DNA from: Agromyces mangrovi
GTDB lineage: Bacteria; Actinomycetota; Actinomycetes; Actinomycetales; Microbacteriaceae
Length of the DNA stretch: 64,000 bases
Direction of reading: 5' to 3'
NCBI RefSeq assembly: GCF_030296695.1
Contig: NZ_AP027737.1
Span: 806,001 to 870,000, forward strand
The notes under the pieces were generated by a model. The model made no database searches, was not told where the DNA came from, and saw nothing but the letters and a program-made list of their open reading frames with translations. The translations under genes and the position numbers were made by a program. Below are positions 1-10,533 of this stretch, piece by piece. Positions within the stretch are counted from its first letter, which is position 1. Every line of letters begins with the position of its first letter.

Positions 1-267
1 TGCCGAGCGTCGGTACCCCGAGCTGCAGGATGCCCTCGTCGAGCGACGGCGCACCCTCGGCGTACACCGAGCTCGGGCCCCCGAGAGCACGATGCCCACC
101 GGGTTCTTCGCGGCGACCTCCTCGGCCGTGATGGTGTGCGGCACGATCTCCGAGTAGACGGATGCCTCGCGCACGCGCCGTGCGATCAGCTGCGCGTACT
201 GCGCGCCGAAGTCGACGACGAGCACCGGCCGCTGCGCGGTGCCCGCGCCCTCCAGCTCCTCGCTCAC
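1..267 (-). CDS. guaA: GMP synthase, N-terminal part (window edge), frame broken
   Basis: GMP synthase aminates XMP to GMP with glutamine; only the start of its class I glutamine amidotransferase domain is inside the window. Residues 14-34 contain the typical [15 protein letters not shown] stretch, and the frame continues to LSG at residue 63. There a run of five C on the plus strand (78-82) needs a sixth base: with it the protein reads on as [17 protein letters not shown], the GuaA glycine-rich signature; without it the frame is nonsense. The start is GTG at 267, overlapping the stop of the upstream gene by four bases (GTGA). GuaA is normally essential, so a sequence error is more likely than a pseudogene. 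It fits the purine genes guaB3 and guaB nearby. Confidence 0.9.
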   Translation of the reverse strand, partial: MSEELEGAGTAQRPVLVVDFGAQYAQLIARRVREASVYSEIVPHTITAEEVAAKNPVGIVLSGARARCTPRVRRRSTRASCSSGYRRSA

Positions 268-716
268 GCGTTGGCCCCCGTCGGCTCCGTGGCGGGTGCG
301 GCGTCGCGCGCCTCGCGCCCGGCGAGGTAGGCGGTGACCTCGCGGCCGACTCGGGCCTCGAGGAAGAACGACAGGAACGGCACGATGCCGCCCGAGGCGA
401 TGAGCAGGAACTTCCAGAACGGCCAGCGCATAAGGCTCCACAGCCGGAAGTCGCTGAACAGGTAGACCACGTAGAACCAGCCGTGCACCATGAGGATGCC
501 GGTGGAGAGGTTCACCGCGGTCACCGAGTCGCCCGGCACGAACGCCAGGAAGCCCTGCGGGCCGGCGAGCTCGAGCTCGAGTCCGAACCCGTACTTCATG
601 ATCATCTCGCCGACGAGCGCGAGCAGCAGCACGCCGGTGATGACCGAGCAGACCTGGTAGAAGCGGAGCGCGCCGCGGATGCGCGGCAGATCAGCGGACT
701 TCGGCTCGAGGGGCAT
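264..716 (-). CDS. DUF3817 family integral membrane protein
   Basis: A 150-residue membrane protein with three hydrophobic segments at about residues 20-40, 67-88 and 100-119. The short polar N-terminus, the conserved region around [18 protein letters not shown] (69-86) and the length fit the DUF3817 family, small actinobacterial membrane proteins of unknown function. The C-terminal 30 residues are polar and alanine-rich and probably cytoplasmic. Its stop overlaps the GTG of guaA, so the two are translationally coupled, a pairing common in this group. No enzymatic motif is visible. Confidence 0.85.
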   Translation of the reverse strand: MPLEPKSADLPRIRGALRFYQVCSVITGVLLLALVGEMIMKYGFGLELELAGPQGFLAFVPGDSVTAVNLSTGILMVHGWFYVVYLFSDFRLWSLMRWPFWKFLLIASGGIVPFLSFFLEARVGREVTAYLAGREARDAAPATEPTGANA

Positions 717-725
717 GCGTCGATT

Positions 726-1526
726 CTACGCGGGCGGCGCCTCGGAATCGGCCGTGTCCGCGCCCGGCTCGGCCTCCTCGCGCTCGCGCTCGACCGCGTC
801 GCGCACGAGCCGGTACCAGAGGTAGATCGCGAAGCCCGCGAACACCGCCCACTCGAGCGCGTAGAACACGTTCAGCCAGTTCAGCTCGCGCTCCAGCTCG
901 GGCGCCGGCGCGGCGATCTCGGTGAGGCCGAGAGCGGATGCCGCGTCGGGCACGATCACGTACGCGAAGTACGCCGGGCGATCGTCGTAGTCGGCCCACA
1001 CGTTCACGAGCTGCGCGACCGCGAGCGTCGACATCGCGAACGGGTCGCCGTCCTCGTCGGGCAGTTCGGGCGCCTCGGTGGGCACGAACCGGCCCTCGAT
1101 GCGGCCGGGGTCGTAGCCGCCGGCATCCACCTCGGCCGCCACGGCGGACGCGGTCTCCTCGTCGGGCGCCCAGCCCAGCGCGAGCGGGATGCCGCCCGGG
1201 GTGCCGTCGGCCGCCACCTCGGCGTGCGCGACGACCCAGTAGCCCGCCTCGCCCTCGTGCAGCCGCCCCTCGAGCAGCACCGTGTCGCCCGCGACGACAT
1301 CGGCGTCGAACGCGACCATCTGCCCGGTCGACGCTTGGGTGGTCGGCCCGTCGGGCTCGGCCACGTCGGCCAGCGGCTGCACGTCCTCGGTGGGGCGCTC
1401 GACGACCGCGCCCTGCTCGACCGCCCGCTCGATCTGCCACTGGCCGAGCAGGGCGAAGGCGGCGGCGATGCCCAGCGCGAGCAGCAGCGCGAGCAGCCAC
1501 TGGGGGCGCAGCATCATCCGGAGCAT
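726..1526 (-). CDS. SURF1 family protein (cytochrome oxidase assembly)
   Basis: A 266-residue protein with the SURF1 layout: one N-terminal membrane segment (about 8-27) followed at once by LGQWQIERA (27-35), a long extracytoplasmic middle part with a GWAP motif near residue 118, and a second membrane segment near residues 213-237, then a charged acidic tail. SURF1 proteins help insert heme a into cytochrome aa3 oxidase at the membrane. Only nine bases separate it from the next gene, so the two are probably cotranscribed. The start at 1526 is ATG; ATGs at codons 4 and 5 are alternatives. Family assignment is firm, exact role inferred. Confidence 0.88.
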   Translation of the reverse strand: MLRMMLRPQWLLALLLALGIAAAFALLGQWQIERAVEQGAVVERPTEDVQPLADVAEPDGPTTQASTGQMVAFDADVVAGDTVLLEGRLHEGEAGYWVVAHAEVAADGTPGGIPLALGWAPDEETASAVAAEVDAGGYDPGRIEGRFVPTEAPELPDEDGDPFAMSTLAVAQLVNVWADYDDRPAYFAYVIVPDAASALGLTEIAAPAPELERELNWLNVFYALEWAVFAGFAIYLWYRLVRDAVEREREEAEPGADTADSEAPPA

Positions 1527-1566
1527 CAGCCGGAGAGTCTACCCGCGGCCGGCTGTGAGTCCGCGC

Positions 1567-1630
1567 TGGTGCGCTGCCGGGTCAGTCGGCGCTGCCGGGT
1601 CGGTCGGCGCTGCCGGTTCAGTCGGCGCTG
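1567..1630. repeat. 18-bp tandem repeat, about 3.5 copies, spanning the glpD stop
   Basis: Copies lie at 1567-1584, 1585-1602, 1603-1620 and partly 1621-1630, with unit GTCGGCGCTGCCGGGTCA on the plus strand; the first copy is degenerate at its left end. The unit length is a multiple of three, and the glpD stop (1618-1620) lies inside the third copy, so read-through would add repeats of PGSAD. This looks like slippage duplication of the gene's last codons. Confidence 0.85.
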
Positions 1631-3348
1631 ACGATGTCGGGTGCCTCGAGCCGCACCCGGTCGGCCGACGCGTCGTCGGGCTGTTCCTGCGACGCGACCT
1701 CGGCGGCGACCCGCTCCAGGTAGCGGTCGACCTCCAGCTGCTCGCGCGCGGCGTCCCAGCCGAGCACGCGGCCCATGAGCTTCGCGGCGACCGGTGCCGC
1801 GGAGACGCCCCGGTCCCACGCCTCGATCGAGATGCGCGTCCGCCGGGCCAGCACGTCGTCGAGGTGCAGCGCGCCCTCGTGCGAGGCCGCGTAGACGACC
1901 TCGGCGCCGATGTAGTCGTCGGCACCGGGCAGCGGCTCGACGAGCTCGGGGTCGTCGCGGATCAGGTCGAGGAGCTCGTCGGTGAGGGTGCCGTACCGGT
2001 TCAGCAGGTGCTCGACGCGCACCTTGTGCACGCCGAACGCCCGGGCGATCTTGCCGCGCTTGTTCCACGCCGCCTGGTAGCCCTCGGCGCCGAGCAGCGG
2101 GATGTCCTCGGTCGTCGACGGCGGCACCCGGCCGTCGAGCGCGTCGGCGGCCGCGTCGATCGCGTCCTTGGCCATGACCCGGTACGTGGTCCACTTGCCC
2201 CCCGCGATCACGACGAGCCCGGGCACCGTGTGCGCCACGAGGTGCTCGCGCGAGAGCTTCGAGGTCTCGTCGGACTCGCCCGCGAGCAGCGGACGCAGCC
2301 CGGCGAACACGCCCTCGACGTCGGCGCGAGTGAGCGGCACCGACAGCACCTGGTTGACGCGCTCGAGCAGGTAGTCGATGTCCGCGGCGGTCGCGGCCGG
2401 ATGCGCCTTGTCGAGGTTCCAGTCGGTGTCGGTCGTGCCGATGAGCCAGTGCCGGCCCCACGGGATGACGAACAGCACGCTCTTCTCGGTGCGCAGCAGC
2501 AGTCCCATGGTCGACTGGAAGCGGTCGCGCGGCACGACCAGGTGGATGCCCTTCGACGCGCGCACCTTGAAGCGCCCGCGCTCGCCGACCATGCGCTGCG
2601 TGTCGTCGGTCCAGACGCCCGTCGCGTTCACGACCTGCCGGGCGCGCACCTCGAACTCCTCGGAGGTCTGCAGGTCGCGCGCCCGCACGCCCACCACGCG
2701 CTCCCCCACCTTGAGGAACCCGATCACCTTCACCCGGCTCGCGACGTGCGCGCCGTAGAACGAGGCCGTGCGCGCGAGCGAGGCGACGTAGCGGGCGTCG
2801 TCGACCTGCGCGTCGTAGTAGGTGATGCCGCCGATGAGCGCGTCGCGCGCGAGCGACGGCATCGACTTCTGCACCTGCCGCTTCGAGAGGTGGCGGTGGT
2901 GCGGCACCCCGGGCGCACGACCGCCCGAGTAGCTGAAGAGGTCGTAGAGCAGCATGCCCGCGCCGACGTAGAACCGCTCGAGCACCGGACGCGTGAGCGG
3001 GTACAGGAACCGCACGGGCTTGACGAGGTGCGGGGCGAGCCGTTGCAGCAGCAGGCCGCGTTCGATGAGTGCCTCGCGCACGAGCCGGAAGTCGAGCTGC
3101 TCGAGGTACCGGATGCCCCCGTGCACGAGCTTCGACGATCGGCTGGACGTGCCCGAGGCCCAATCCCTCGCCTCCAGCAGGCCGACGCTGAGACCACGCG
3201 TGACCGCGTCGAGCGCCGCCCCGGTGCCGACGATGCCCCCGCCGATGACGAGGACGTCGACCTCCTTCGCGCGCAGGCGCTCCAGCGCCGCTTCCCGCTC
3301 CGCCGGCCCCAGCCGGTTCGACCTCGTGACGGTCCTGCGATCCCCCAT
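1618..3348 (-). CDS. glpD: Glycerol-3-phosphate dehydrogenase, FAD-dependent
   Basis: A 576-residue flavoenzyme that oxidises sn-glycerol 3-phosphate to dihydroxyacetone phosphate and passes electrons to quinone at the membrane. Residues 30-46 carry the dinucleotide-binding VLVIGGGIVGTGAALD, followed by SSRSSKLVHGGIRYLEQ, a GlpD/GlpA hallmark. An IPWGRHWLIGTTDTD stretch lies in the middle and a C-terminal DAO_C-type domain follows. Length is normal. No glpK or glpF lies nearby; the gene sits alone between guaB3 and SURF1. The last codons overlap the 18-bp tandem repeat, so the C-terminus (DIVSAD) may vary between strains. Confidence 0.93.
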   Translation of the reverse strand: MGDRRTVTRSNRLGPAEREAALERLRAKEVDVLVIGGGIVGTGAALDAVTRGLSVGLLEARDWASGTSSRSSKLVHGGIRYLEQLDFRLVREALIERGLLLQRLAPHLVKPVRFLYPLTRPVLERFYVGAGMLLYDLFSYSGGRAPGVPHHRHLSKRQVQKSMPSLARDALIGGITYYDAQVDDARYVASLARTASFYGAHVASRVKVIGFLKVGERVVGVRARDLQTSEEFEVRARQVVNATGVWTDDTQRMVGERGRFKVRASKGIHLVVPRDRFQSTMGLLLRTEKSVLFVIPWGRHWLIGTTDTDWNLDKAHPAATAADIDYLLERVNQVLSVPLTRADVEGVFAGLRPLLAGESDETSKLSREHLVAHTVPGLVVIAGGKWTTYRVMAKDAIDAAADALDGRVPPSTTEDIPLLGAEGYQAAWNKRGKIARAFGVHKVRVEHLLNRYGTLTDELLDLIRDDPELVEPLPGADDYIGAEVVYAASHEGALHLDDVLARRTRISIEAWDRGVSAAPVAAKLMGRVLGWDAAREQLEVDRYLERVAAEVASQEQPDDASADRVRLEAPDIVSAD

Positions 3349-3421
3349 GCCCCTACGCTAGTCGGCCCGGAGGACGCCGGGCCCGGACTCGCGGGGTTCG
3401 CTCAGCGGCGGGGCGAGTGGC

Positions 3422-4546
3422 TCACTGCAGGCCGTACGGCGCCGCGACCACCTCGACCCGCTGGAACTCCTTCAGGTCGGAGTAGCCGGTCGTCGCCATC
3501 GACTTGCGCAGGGCGCCGATGAGGTTCGCCGTGCCCTCGGCCGCCGTGGCGGGGCCGTAGAGCACCTCCTCGAGCGGCGCGATCTGCCCCACGTGCACGC
3601 GCTTGCCGCGCGGCAGCTTCGCGTGGTGCGCCTCGGCGCCCCAGTGGAAGCCTCCGCCCGGGGCATCCGTCGCCCGCGCCAGGGTCGACCCCAGCATCAC
3701 GGCGTCGGCGCCGCACGCGATCGCCTTCACGATGTCGCCCGAGTGGCCGAGGCCGCCGTCGGCGATGACGTGCACGTACCGGCCGCCCGACTCGTCGAGG
3801 TAGTCCCGCCGCGCACCCGCCACGTCGGCGACCGCGGTCGCCATGGGCGCGTGGATGCCGAGCGCGGCACGCGTGGTCGAGGCCGCGCCGCCGCCGAAGC
3901 CGACGAGCACGCCCGCGGCGCCCGTGCGCATGAGGTGCAGCGCGGCGGTGTAGGTCGCCGCGCCGCCGACGATGACGGGCACGTCGAGCTCGTAGATGAA
4001 CTTCTTCAGGTTCAGCGGCTCGTCGCCCTTCGACACGTGCTCGGCCGAGACGGTCGTGCCGCGGATCACGAAGAGGTCGACGCCGGCGGCGACCACGGTC
4101 TCGTACAGCTCCTGCGTGCGCTGCGGCGAGAGCGCGCCGGCGACCGTCACGCCCGCGGCGCGGATCTCGGCCAGCCGCGCCGTCACGAGCTCGGGCTTGA
4201 TGGGCTCGGAGTAGATCTGCTGCATCCGCGCCGTCGCCGTCTCGGGCGGCAGCGAGCGGATCTCGGCCAGGAGCGGCTGCGGGTCCTCGTAGCGGGTCCA
4301 CAGGCCCTCGAGGTCGAGCACGCCGAGCCCGCCGAGCTGGCCGATCATGATCGCCGTCGTCGGTGAGACGACCGAGTCCATCGGCGCCGCGAGGATGGGG
4401 ATGTCGAACTGGTACGCGTCGATCGTCCACGAGACGGAGACGTCCTCGGGGTTGCGCGTGCGTCGGCTCGGCACGATCGCGACGTCGTCGAACGCGTACA
4501 CCCGGCGGCCGCGCTTGGCGCGGCCGATCTCGATCTCCTGAGTCAC
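3422..4546 (-). CDS. guaB3: GuaB3 family IMP dehydrogenase-related protein
   Basis: A 374-residue TIM-barrel protein related to IMP dehydrogenase but without the CBS pair. The barrel shows ILAAPMDSVV (51-60) and ADGGLGHSGDIVKA (about 262-275), the phosphate-binding half of the active site. Where IMP dehydrogenase has its catalytic cysteine loop (GSICTTR), this protein reads IRGTTVSAEH (161-170) with no cysteine. That matches the GuaB3 family found next to guaB in many actinobacteria; its reaction is not settled, and IMP dehydrogenase activity should not be assumed. It follows guaB by 64 bases on the same strand and may be cotranscribed with it. Confidence 0.9.
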   Translation of the reverse strand: MTQEIEIGRAKRGRRVYAFDDVAIVPSRRTRNPEDVSVSWTIDAYQFDIPILAAPMDSVVSPTTAIMIGQLGGLGVLDLEGLWTRYEDPQPLLAEIRSLPPETATARMQQIYSEPIKPELVTARLAEIRAAGVTVAGALSPQRTQELYETVVAAGVDLFVIRGTTVSAEHVSKGDEPLNLKKFIYELDVPVIVGGAATYTAALHLMRTGAAGVLVGFGGGAASTTRAALGIHAPMATAVADVAGARRDYLDESGGRYVHVIADGGLGHSGDIVKAIACGADAVMLGSTLARATDAPGGGFHWGAEAHHAKLPRGKRVHVGQIAPLEEVLYGPATAAEGTANLIGALRKSMATTGYSDLKEFQRVEVVAAPYGLQ

Positions 4547-4610
4547 GGATCAACCCTAGCGAACGGGTGCGACGCGGCCGCCGAGGCGCGGCCGGTCGCC
4601 GCCCCGCGCG

Positions 4611-6344
<1,734 letters not shown>

Positions 6345-7678
6345 GTGGAACCGACTCTGTCAGTCACCAGACCCTGGTCCGGTCGAATACTGGCCATACT
6401 CGGCATACTCTTCGCCGCCCTCACGCTGGTCGTGATGGCGCCCGCCCCGCTTCCGCGGAGGAGAGCCAGGACGACCTGGTCGAGGAGGTGGAGGAGGACT
6501 ACACCCTCTTCTTCCGCGGCAACGTCCAGTTCGAGGGCGAGCCGCTCCCCGACGTCGTGATCACGATCGAGGGCCCGGGCGGGTTCAGCTCGACCGTGCA
6601 GACCGACGCCGACGGCCGCTGGGAGGTGGGCGTCCCCGAGAAGGTGGTCTACACCGTCACGCTCGACGAGGAGACCCTGCCCGAGGGCGTCGTCGTGGCC
6701 GAGGGCGGCGCCACGCGCGAGGCCGAGTTCGGCCAGACCAGCAACGCCTCGGTCAACTTCTTCCTCGGCGAGGGCCAGCGCGTCACGCAGAACATCTGGA
6801 GCCAGGTGCTCGACCGGGCGGTGACCGGCCTCAACTTCGGCCTGCTGCTCGCGCTCGCGTCGATCGGCCTCTCCCTCATCTTCGGCACGACCGGACTGTC
6901 GAACTTCGCGCACGCGGAGATGGTCACGTTCGGCGCGCTGATGATGCTGACCTTCTCCGTCTACGTGGGCTGGCCGGTCTGGCTCGCGATCATCATGGCA
7001 GTGGTGCTGAGCGCCGCACTCGGCTGGGTGCTGGATGCCGGCCTGTGGAAACCCCTCAGGCGCCGCGGCGTCGCGATCGTCCCATTGATGATCGTGTCGA
7101 TCGGTCTGTCGCTGGCGATGCGGTACACCTTCCAGTTCTTCTACGGCGGCACCACCCAGCAGCTGCCGGGAGCGACGATCCCGCCGACGATCATCCTCGG
7201 GCCGATCTCGCTGTCCTGGATCGACGTGCTGAGCATGGGCGTGAGCATCGTCGCGCTGCTCGCATTCGGGTACTTCCTGACGCGAACGCGCATCGGCAAG
7301 GCCACCCGCGCGGTGTCGGACAACCCGAGCCTCGCCTCGGCCAGCGGCATCGACGTCGACGGCGTCATCCGGATCGTCTGGGTGCTCGGCGCGCTGCTCG
7401 CCGGCATCAGCGGCATCCTCTTCGCCTACTACCGTCCGGGCGTCAGCTGGGACATGGGCTTCCAGCTGCTGCTGCTGATCTTCGCGGCCGTCACGCTCGG
7501 CGGCCTCGGCACAGCGTTCGGCGCGCTCGTCGGCTCGCTCATCGTCGGCCTGTTCGTCGAGCTGTCGACGCTCTGGCTGCCGAGCGACCTGAAGTACGTC
7601 GGCGCGCTCGTGGTGCTGATCCTCGTGCTGCTGTTCCGGCCACAGGGCATCCTGGGCCGTCGAGAGAGAATCGGATAG
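6345..7678 (+). CDS. livH: Branched-chain amino-acid ABC permease (LivH type) with N-terminal extracytoplasmic domain; frame broken by one base
   Basis: From 6488 the frame encodes a LivH-type permease: hydrophobic segments begin near GLNFGLLLALASIGLSLIF, and the end LLFRPQGILGRR is typical. Ahead of it lies a polar beta-rich domain (FFRGNVQFEGEPLPDVVITI to about GQTSNASVNFF) resembling carboxypeptidase-regulatory or Cna-B folds. An N-terminal signal-like segment (ILAILGILFAALTLVV) is encoded from the GTG at 6345 in another frame. One extra C in the run at 6445-6448 joins the two, giving MAPAPASAEESQDDLVEEV and a protein of about 444 residues. GGAGG precedes the GTG. Without repair, translation from GTG 6488 would lose the signal segment but keep the permease. 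Confidence 0.85.
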
Positions 7679-7690
7679 GAGGGGCCTGAC

Positions 7691-8674
7691 ATGCTCGACT
7701 GGGGAGCGATCTTCGGCAATGCCGCAATCGAATTCATCAGCCCGACCACCGCGGCGTACGCGCTCGCGGCACTGGGCCTCGCCATCCACTTCGGCTACAC
7801 GGGCCTGCTGAACTTCGGACAGGCCGGCTTCATGGCGATCGGCGCGTACGGCTACGCGCTGTCGGCGCTGCGCTTCGGACTCCCGATCTGGGCGTGCGTG
7901 CTCATCGGCATCGGAGCATCCGTCGTCTTCGCGCTGATCCTCGGTATCCCGACCCTGCGACTGCGCGCCGACTACCTGGCGATCGTGACCATCGCGGCCG
8001 CCGAGATCGTGCGACTGCTGTTCACGACCAACGAGTTCGACGCCTTCACGGGCTCCGCGAGCGGCCTCTCGGCGTTCCAGCGCGACCTCGAGGCGCTGAA
8101 CCCGCTGCCCGACGGGTCGTACGGATTCGGACCCTGGAACTTCAGCGACCGCACGTGGTTCTTCCTCATGATCGCGTGGGTGGTCGTGGCGCTGTGCGCG
8201 CTGCTCACCTGGATGCTCATGCGCAGCCCCTGGGGCCGCGTGATCAAGGGCATCCGCGAGGACGAGGACGCCGTGCGCTCGCTCGGCAAGAACGTCTACT
8301 CGTACAAGATGCAGAGCCTCATCCTCGGCGGCGTCTTCGGCACCCTGGCGGGCATGCTCTTCGTGTTCCCGCGCGCCGTCGTGCCGAGCTACTTCCAGCC
8401 GACGCTGACGTTCTTCATCTACGCCATCCTGCTGCTGGGCGGCGCGGCCACCATCCTCGGGCCCATCGTCGGCTCGATGGTGTTCTGGGTGCTGCTGTCG
8501 TTCTTCTCGGGCTTCGTCGCCCGTGCGGTGGCGGCCGGGTGGTTCCCGTTCATGACCCAGGTGCAGGCCGGGCAGCTCCGGTTCATCCTCGTGGGCGTGG
8601 CGATCATCCTGATAGTCGTGTTCATGCCACAGGGCATACTCGGCAACAAGAAGGAGTTGGCCTTTGTCAAGTGA
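7691..8674 (+). CDS. livM: Branched-chain amino-acid ABC permease, LivM type
   Basis: Second membrane subunit of the importer, 327 residues with about nine hydrophobic segments. LAIHFGYTGLLNFGQAGFMA near the start and GIREDEDAVRSLGKNVYSYK before the last segments are typical LivM signatures; the latter is the cytoplasmic loop that contacts the ATPases. The ATG lies 12 bases after livH behind a GGAGGGG-type ribosome-binding site, so the genes are cotranscribed. It shares the MPQGILG C-terminal motif with LivH. Substrate cannot be read from sequence; family members carry branched-chain amino acids, urea or short amides. Confidence 0.92.
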   Translation: MLDWGAIFGNAAIEFISPTTAAYALAALGLAIHFGYTGLLNFGQAGFMAIGAYGYALSALRFGLPIWACVLIGIGASVVFALILGIPTLRLRADYLAIVTIAAAEIVRLLFTTNEFDAFTGSASGLSAFQRDLEALNPLPDGSYGFGPWNFSDRTWFFLMIAWVVVALCALLTWMLMRSPWGRVIKGIREDEDAVRSLGKNVYSYKMQSLILGGVFGTLAGMLFVFPRAVVPSYFQPTLTFFIYAILLLGGAATILGPIVGSMVFWVLLSFFSGFVARAVAAGWFPFMTQVQAGQLRFILVGVAIILIVVFMPQGILGNKKELAFVK

Positions 8675-9578
8675 CAGCGTTCCCTCGAAGACGCCCGAGA
8701 AGACGACCGGGCTGCACGTCGGCGATCCCGCGCCGGGCGTGAAGAAGGTCGATCCGATCCTCGTCGCCGACCACGTCAAGCGCACGTTCGGCGGCCTCAC
8801 CGCGGTCGACGTCGACCACGTCGAGATCCCGCGCAACGCCATCACCGCGCTCATCGGCCCGAACGGTGCCGGCAAGACGACGTTCTTCAACCTGCTCACG
8901 GGCTTCGACCGGCCCGACACGGGCACCTGGGAGTTCGACGGCCGGCCCCTCGCGCACGTCCCGGCCTACCGGGTCGCGCGCATGGGCCTCATCCGCACCT
9001 TCCAGCTGACCAAGTCGCTCGGCCTGCTGACCGTCATGGACAACATGAAGCTCGGCGCGAAGGGCCAGTCGGGTGAGAACTTCTTCCGCGCCCTCCTGCC
9101 GTTCCTCTGGCGCGGCGAGGAGCAGGCGAACGAGGACAAGGCGATGGACCTGCTCACGCGGTTCAAGCTCGACACGAAGAAGGACGACTACGCGGCCAGC
9201 CTCTCCGGCGGCCAGCGGAAGCTGCTCGAGATGGCCCGGGCGCTCATGAGCGACCCCACGCTCGTCATGCTCGACGAGCCGATGGCGGGCGTGAACCCGG
9301 CGCTGACGCAGTCGCTGCTCGACCACATCCTCGACCTCAAGGCCGAGGGCATGACCGTGCTCTTCGTCGAGCACGACATGCACATGGTGCGCCACATCGC
9401 CGACTGGGTGATCGTCATGGCCGAGGGCCGCGTCGTCGCCGAGGGCGACCCGCACGAGGTCATGCAGAACCCCGCGGTGATCGACGCCTACCTGGGCAGC
9501 CACCACGACAGCGATCTCGGCGACACCGAGACCGAGCACGTCACGGCGATGAAGGAGCTCATCGATGACGAACAGTGA
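8664..9578 (+). CDS. livG: Branched-chain amino-acid ABC ATPase, LivG type
   Basis: ATP-hydrolysing subunit of 304 residues. Walker A is GPNGAGKT (65-72), the signature is LSGGQRK and Walker B is LVMLDEP. The region after Walker B, VNPALTQSLLDHILDLK, and FVEHDMHMVRHIADWVIVM fit LivG. About 30 polar residues precede the ABC core, longer than usual. The start is taken as TTG at 8664, inside the last codons of livM, because AAGGAG lies seven bases upstream. The C-terminal 20 residues are acidic. It partners LivF. Confidence 0.9.
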   Translation: MSSDSVPSKTPEKTTGLHVGDPAPGVKKVDPILVADHVKRTFGGLTAVDVDHVEIPRNAITALIGPNGAGKTTFFNLLTGFDRPDTGTWEFDGRPLAHVPAYRVARMGLIRTFQLTKSLGLLTVMDNMKLGAKGQSGENFFRALLPFLWRGEEQANEDKAMDLLTRFKLDTKKDDYAASLSGGQRKLLEMARALMSDPTLVMLDEPMAGVNPALTQSLLDHILDLKAEGMTVLFVEHDMHMVRHIADWVIVMAEGRVVAEGDPHEVMQNPAVIDAYLGSHHDSDLGDTETEHVTAMKELIDDEQ

Positions 9579-10335
9579 ACCGAGCACGACGCAGGTCGCA
9601 GAGCCGGAGCGCGAGATGGTGGTCGACGTGCGGGGAGTCACCGCCGGTTACCTGCCCGGCGTGAACATCCTCAACGACTGTTCGCTCCAGGCCCGCGACG
9701 GCGAGCTCATCGGCATCATCGGCCCGAACGGCGCCGGCAAGTCGACGCTGCTGAAGTCGATCTTCGGGCTCGTGAAGGTCCGCGAGGGCGGCATCTACCT
9801 GCGGGGCGACGAGATCACGAACCTGAAGGCGAACAAGCTCGTCGCCAAGGGCGTCGGGTTCGTCCCCCAGACGAACAACGTCTTCCCGACGCTGACCATC
9901 CAGGAGAACCTCGAGATGGGCGTCTACCAGCGCCCCAAGGATCTGAAGCACCGCCTCGAGTTCGTGGTCGACATCTTCCCCGAGCTCGGCAAGCGGCTCT
10001 CGCAGCGCGCGGGGTCGCTCTCGGGCGGCGAGCGCCAGATGGTCGCCATGTCGCGCGCCCTCATGATGGGCCCGCACGTGCTGCTGCTCGACGAGCCGTC
10101 GGCCGGCCTCTCCCCCGTGCGCCAGGACGAGGCGTTCCTGCGCGTCAAGGAGATCAACCGCGCCGGCGTCACCACCATCATGGTCGAGCAGAACGCCCGA
10201 CGCTGCCTGCAGATCTGCGACCGCGGCTACGTGCTCGACCAGGGCCACGACGCCTACACCGGCACCGGCCGCGAGCTGCTGAACGACCCCAAGGTCATCG
10301 GCCTCTACCTCGGCACGCTGGGCCAGGACGAGTAG
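9565..10335 (+). CDS. livF: Branched-chain amino-acid ABC ATPase, LivF type
   Basis: Second ATPase of the importer, 256 residues. Walker A GPNGAGKS (53-60), signature LSGGERQ, Walker B VLLLDEPSAGLSP and the switch region MVEQNARRCLQICDRGYVL are all present and follow the LivF pattern. It overlaps the end of livG by 14 bases, indicating coupled translation. It is the last gene of the plus-strand operon and is followed 24 bases later by a strong hairpin (10360-10396). About 18 polar residues precede the ABC core. Confidence 0.93.
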   Translation: MTNSEPSTTQVAEPEREMVVDVRGVTAGYLPGVNILNDCSLQARDGELIGIIGPNGAGKSTLLKSIFGLVKVREGGIYLRGDEITNLKANKLVAKGVGFVPQTNNVFPTLTIQENLEMGVYQRPKDLKHRLEFVVDIFPELGKRLSQRAGSLSGGERQMVAMSRALMMGPHVLLLDEPSAGLSPVRQDEAFLRVKEINRAGVTTIMVEQNARRCLQICDRGYVLDQGHDAYTGTGRELLNDPKVIGLYLGTLGQDE

Positions 10336-10359
10336 CGCGACTCCCCAGACACGTCCACG

Positions 10360-10396
10360 AGAGCGGGGCGGATGCCGGTGGCATCCGCCCCGCTCT
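10360..10396 (+). terminator. Strong hairpin terminator after livF
   Basis: Perfect 17-bp stem (10360-10376 with 10380-10396) around a three-base loop, AGAGCGGGGCGGATGCC on the left arm. There is no U-run, as is common in high-G+C actinobacteria. Both arms contain the CGGATGCC/GGCATCCG word over-represented in this window. Confidence 0.85.
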
Positions 10397-10466
10397 TCGT
10401 GTGCGTGCGTCCCGCGAACCTCAGTGAGTGCGTCCCGGGCACGATGTGCGCCTCGTGGGGCACGAC

Positions 10467-10496
10467 GAAGGGCCCCGGCCGAAGCCGGGGCCCTTC
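10467..10496 (-). terminator. Hairpin terminator after the liv binding-protein gene
   Basis: Perfect 13-bp stem (10467-10479 with 10484-10496) closed by a CGAA tetraloop, lying 37 bases past the stop of the minus-strand binding-protein gene. No U-run follows. With the livF hairpin it separates two convergent transcripts. Confidence 0.8.
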
Positions 10497-10533
10497 GCCT
10501 ACGCGTCGCTCCGAGGAGCGTCAGCGGCGGAGA

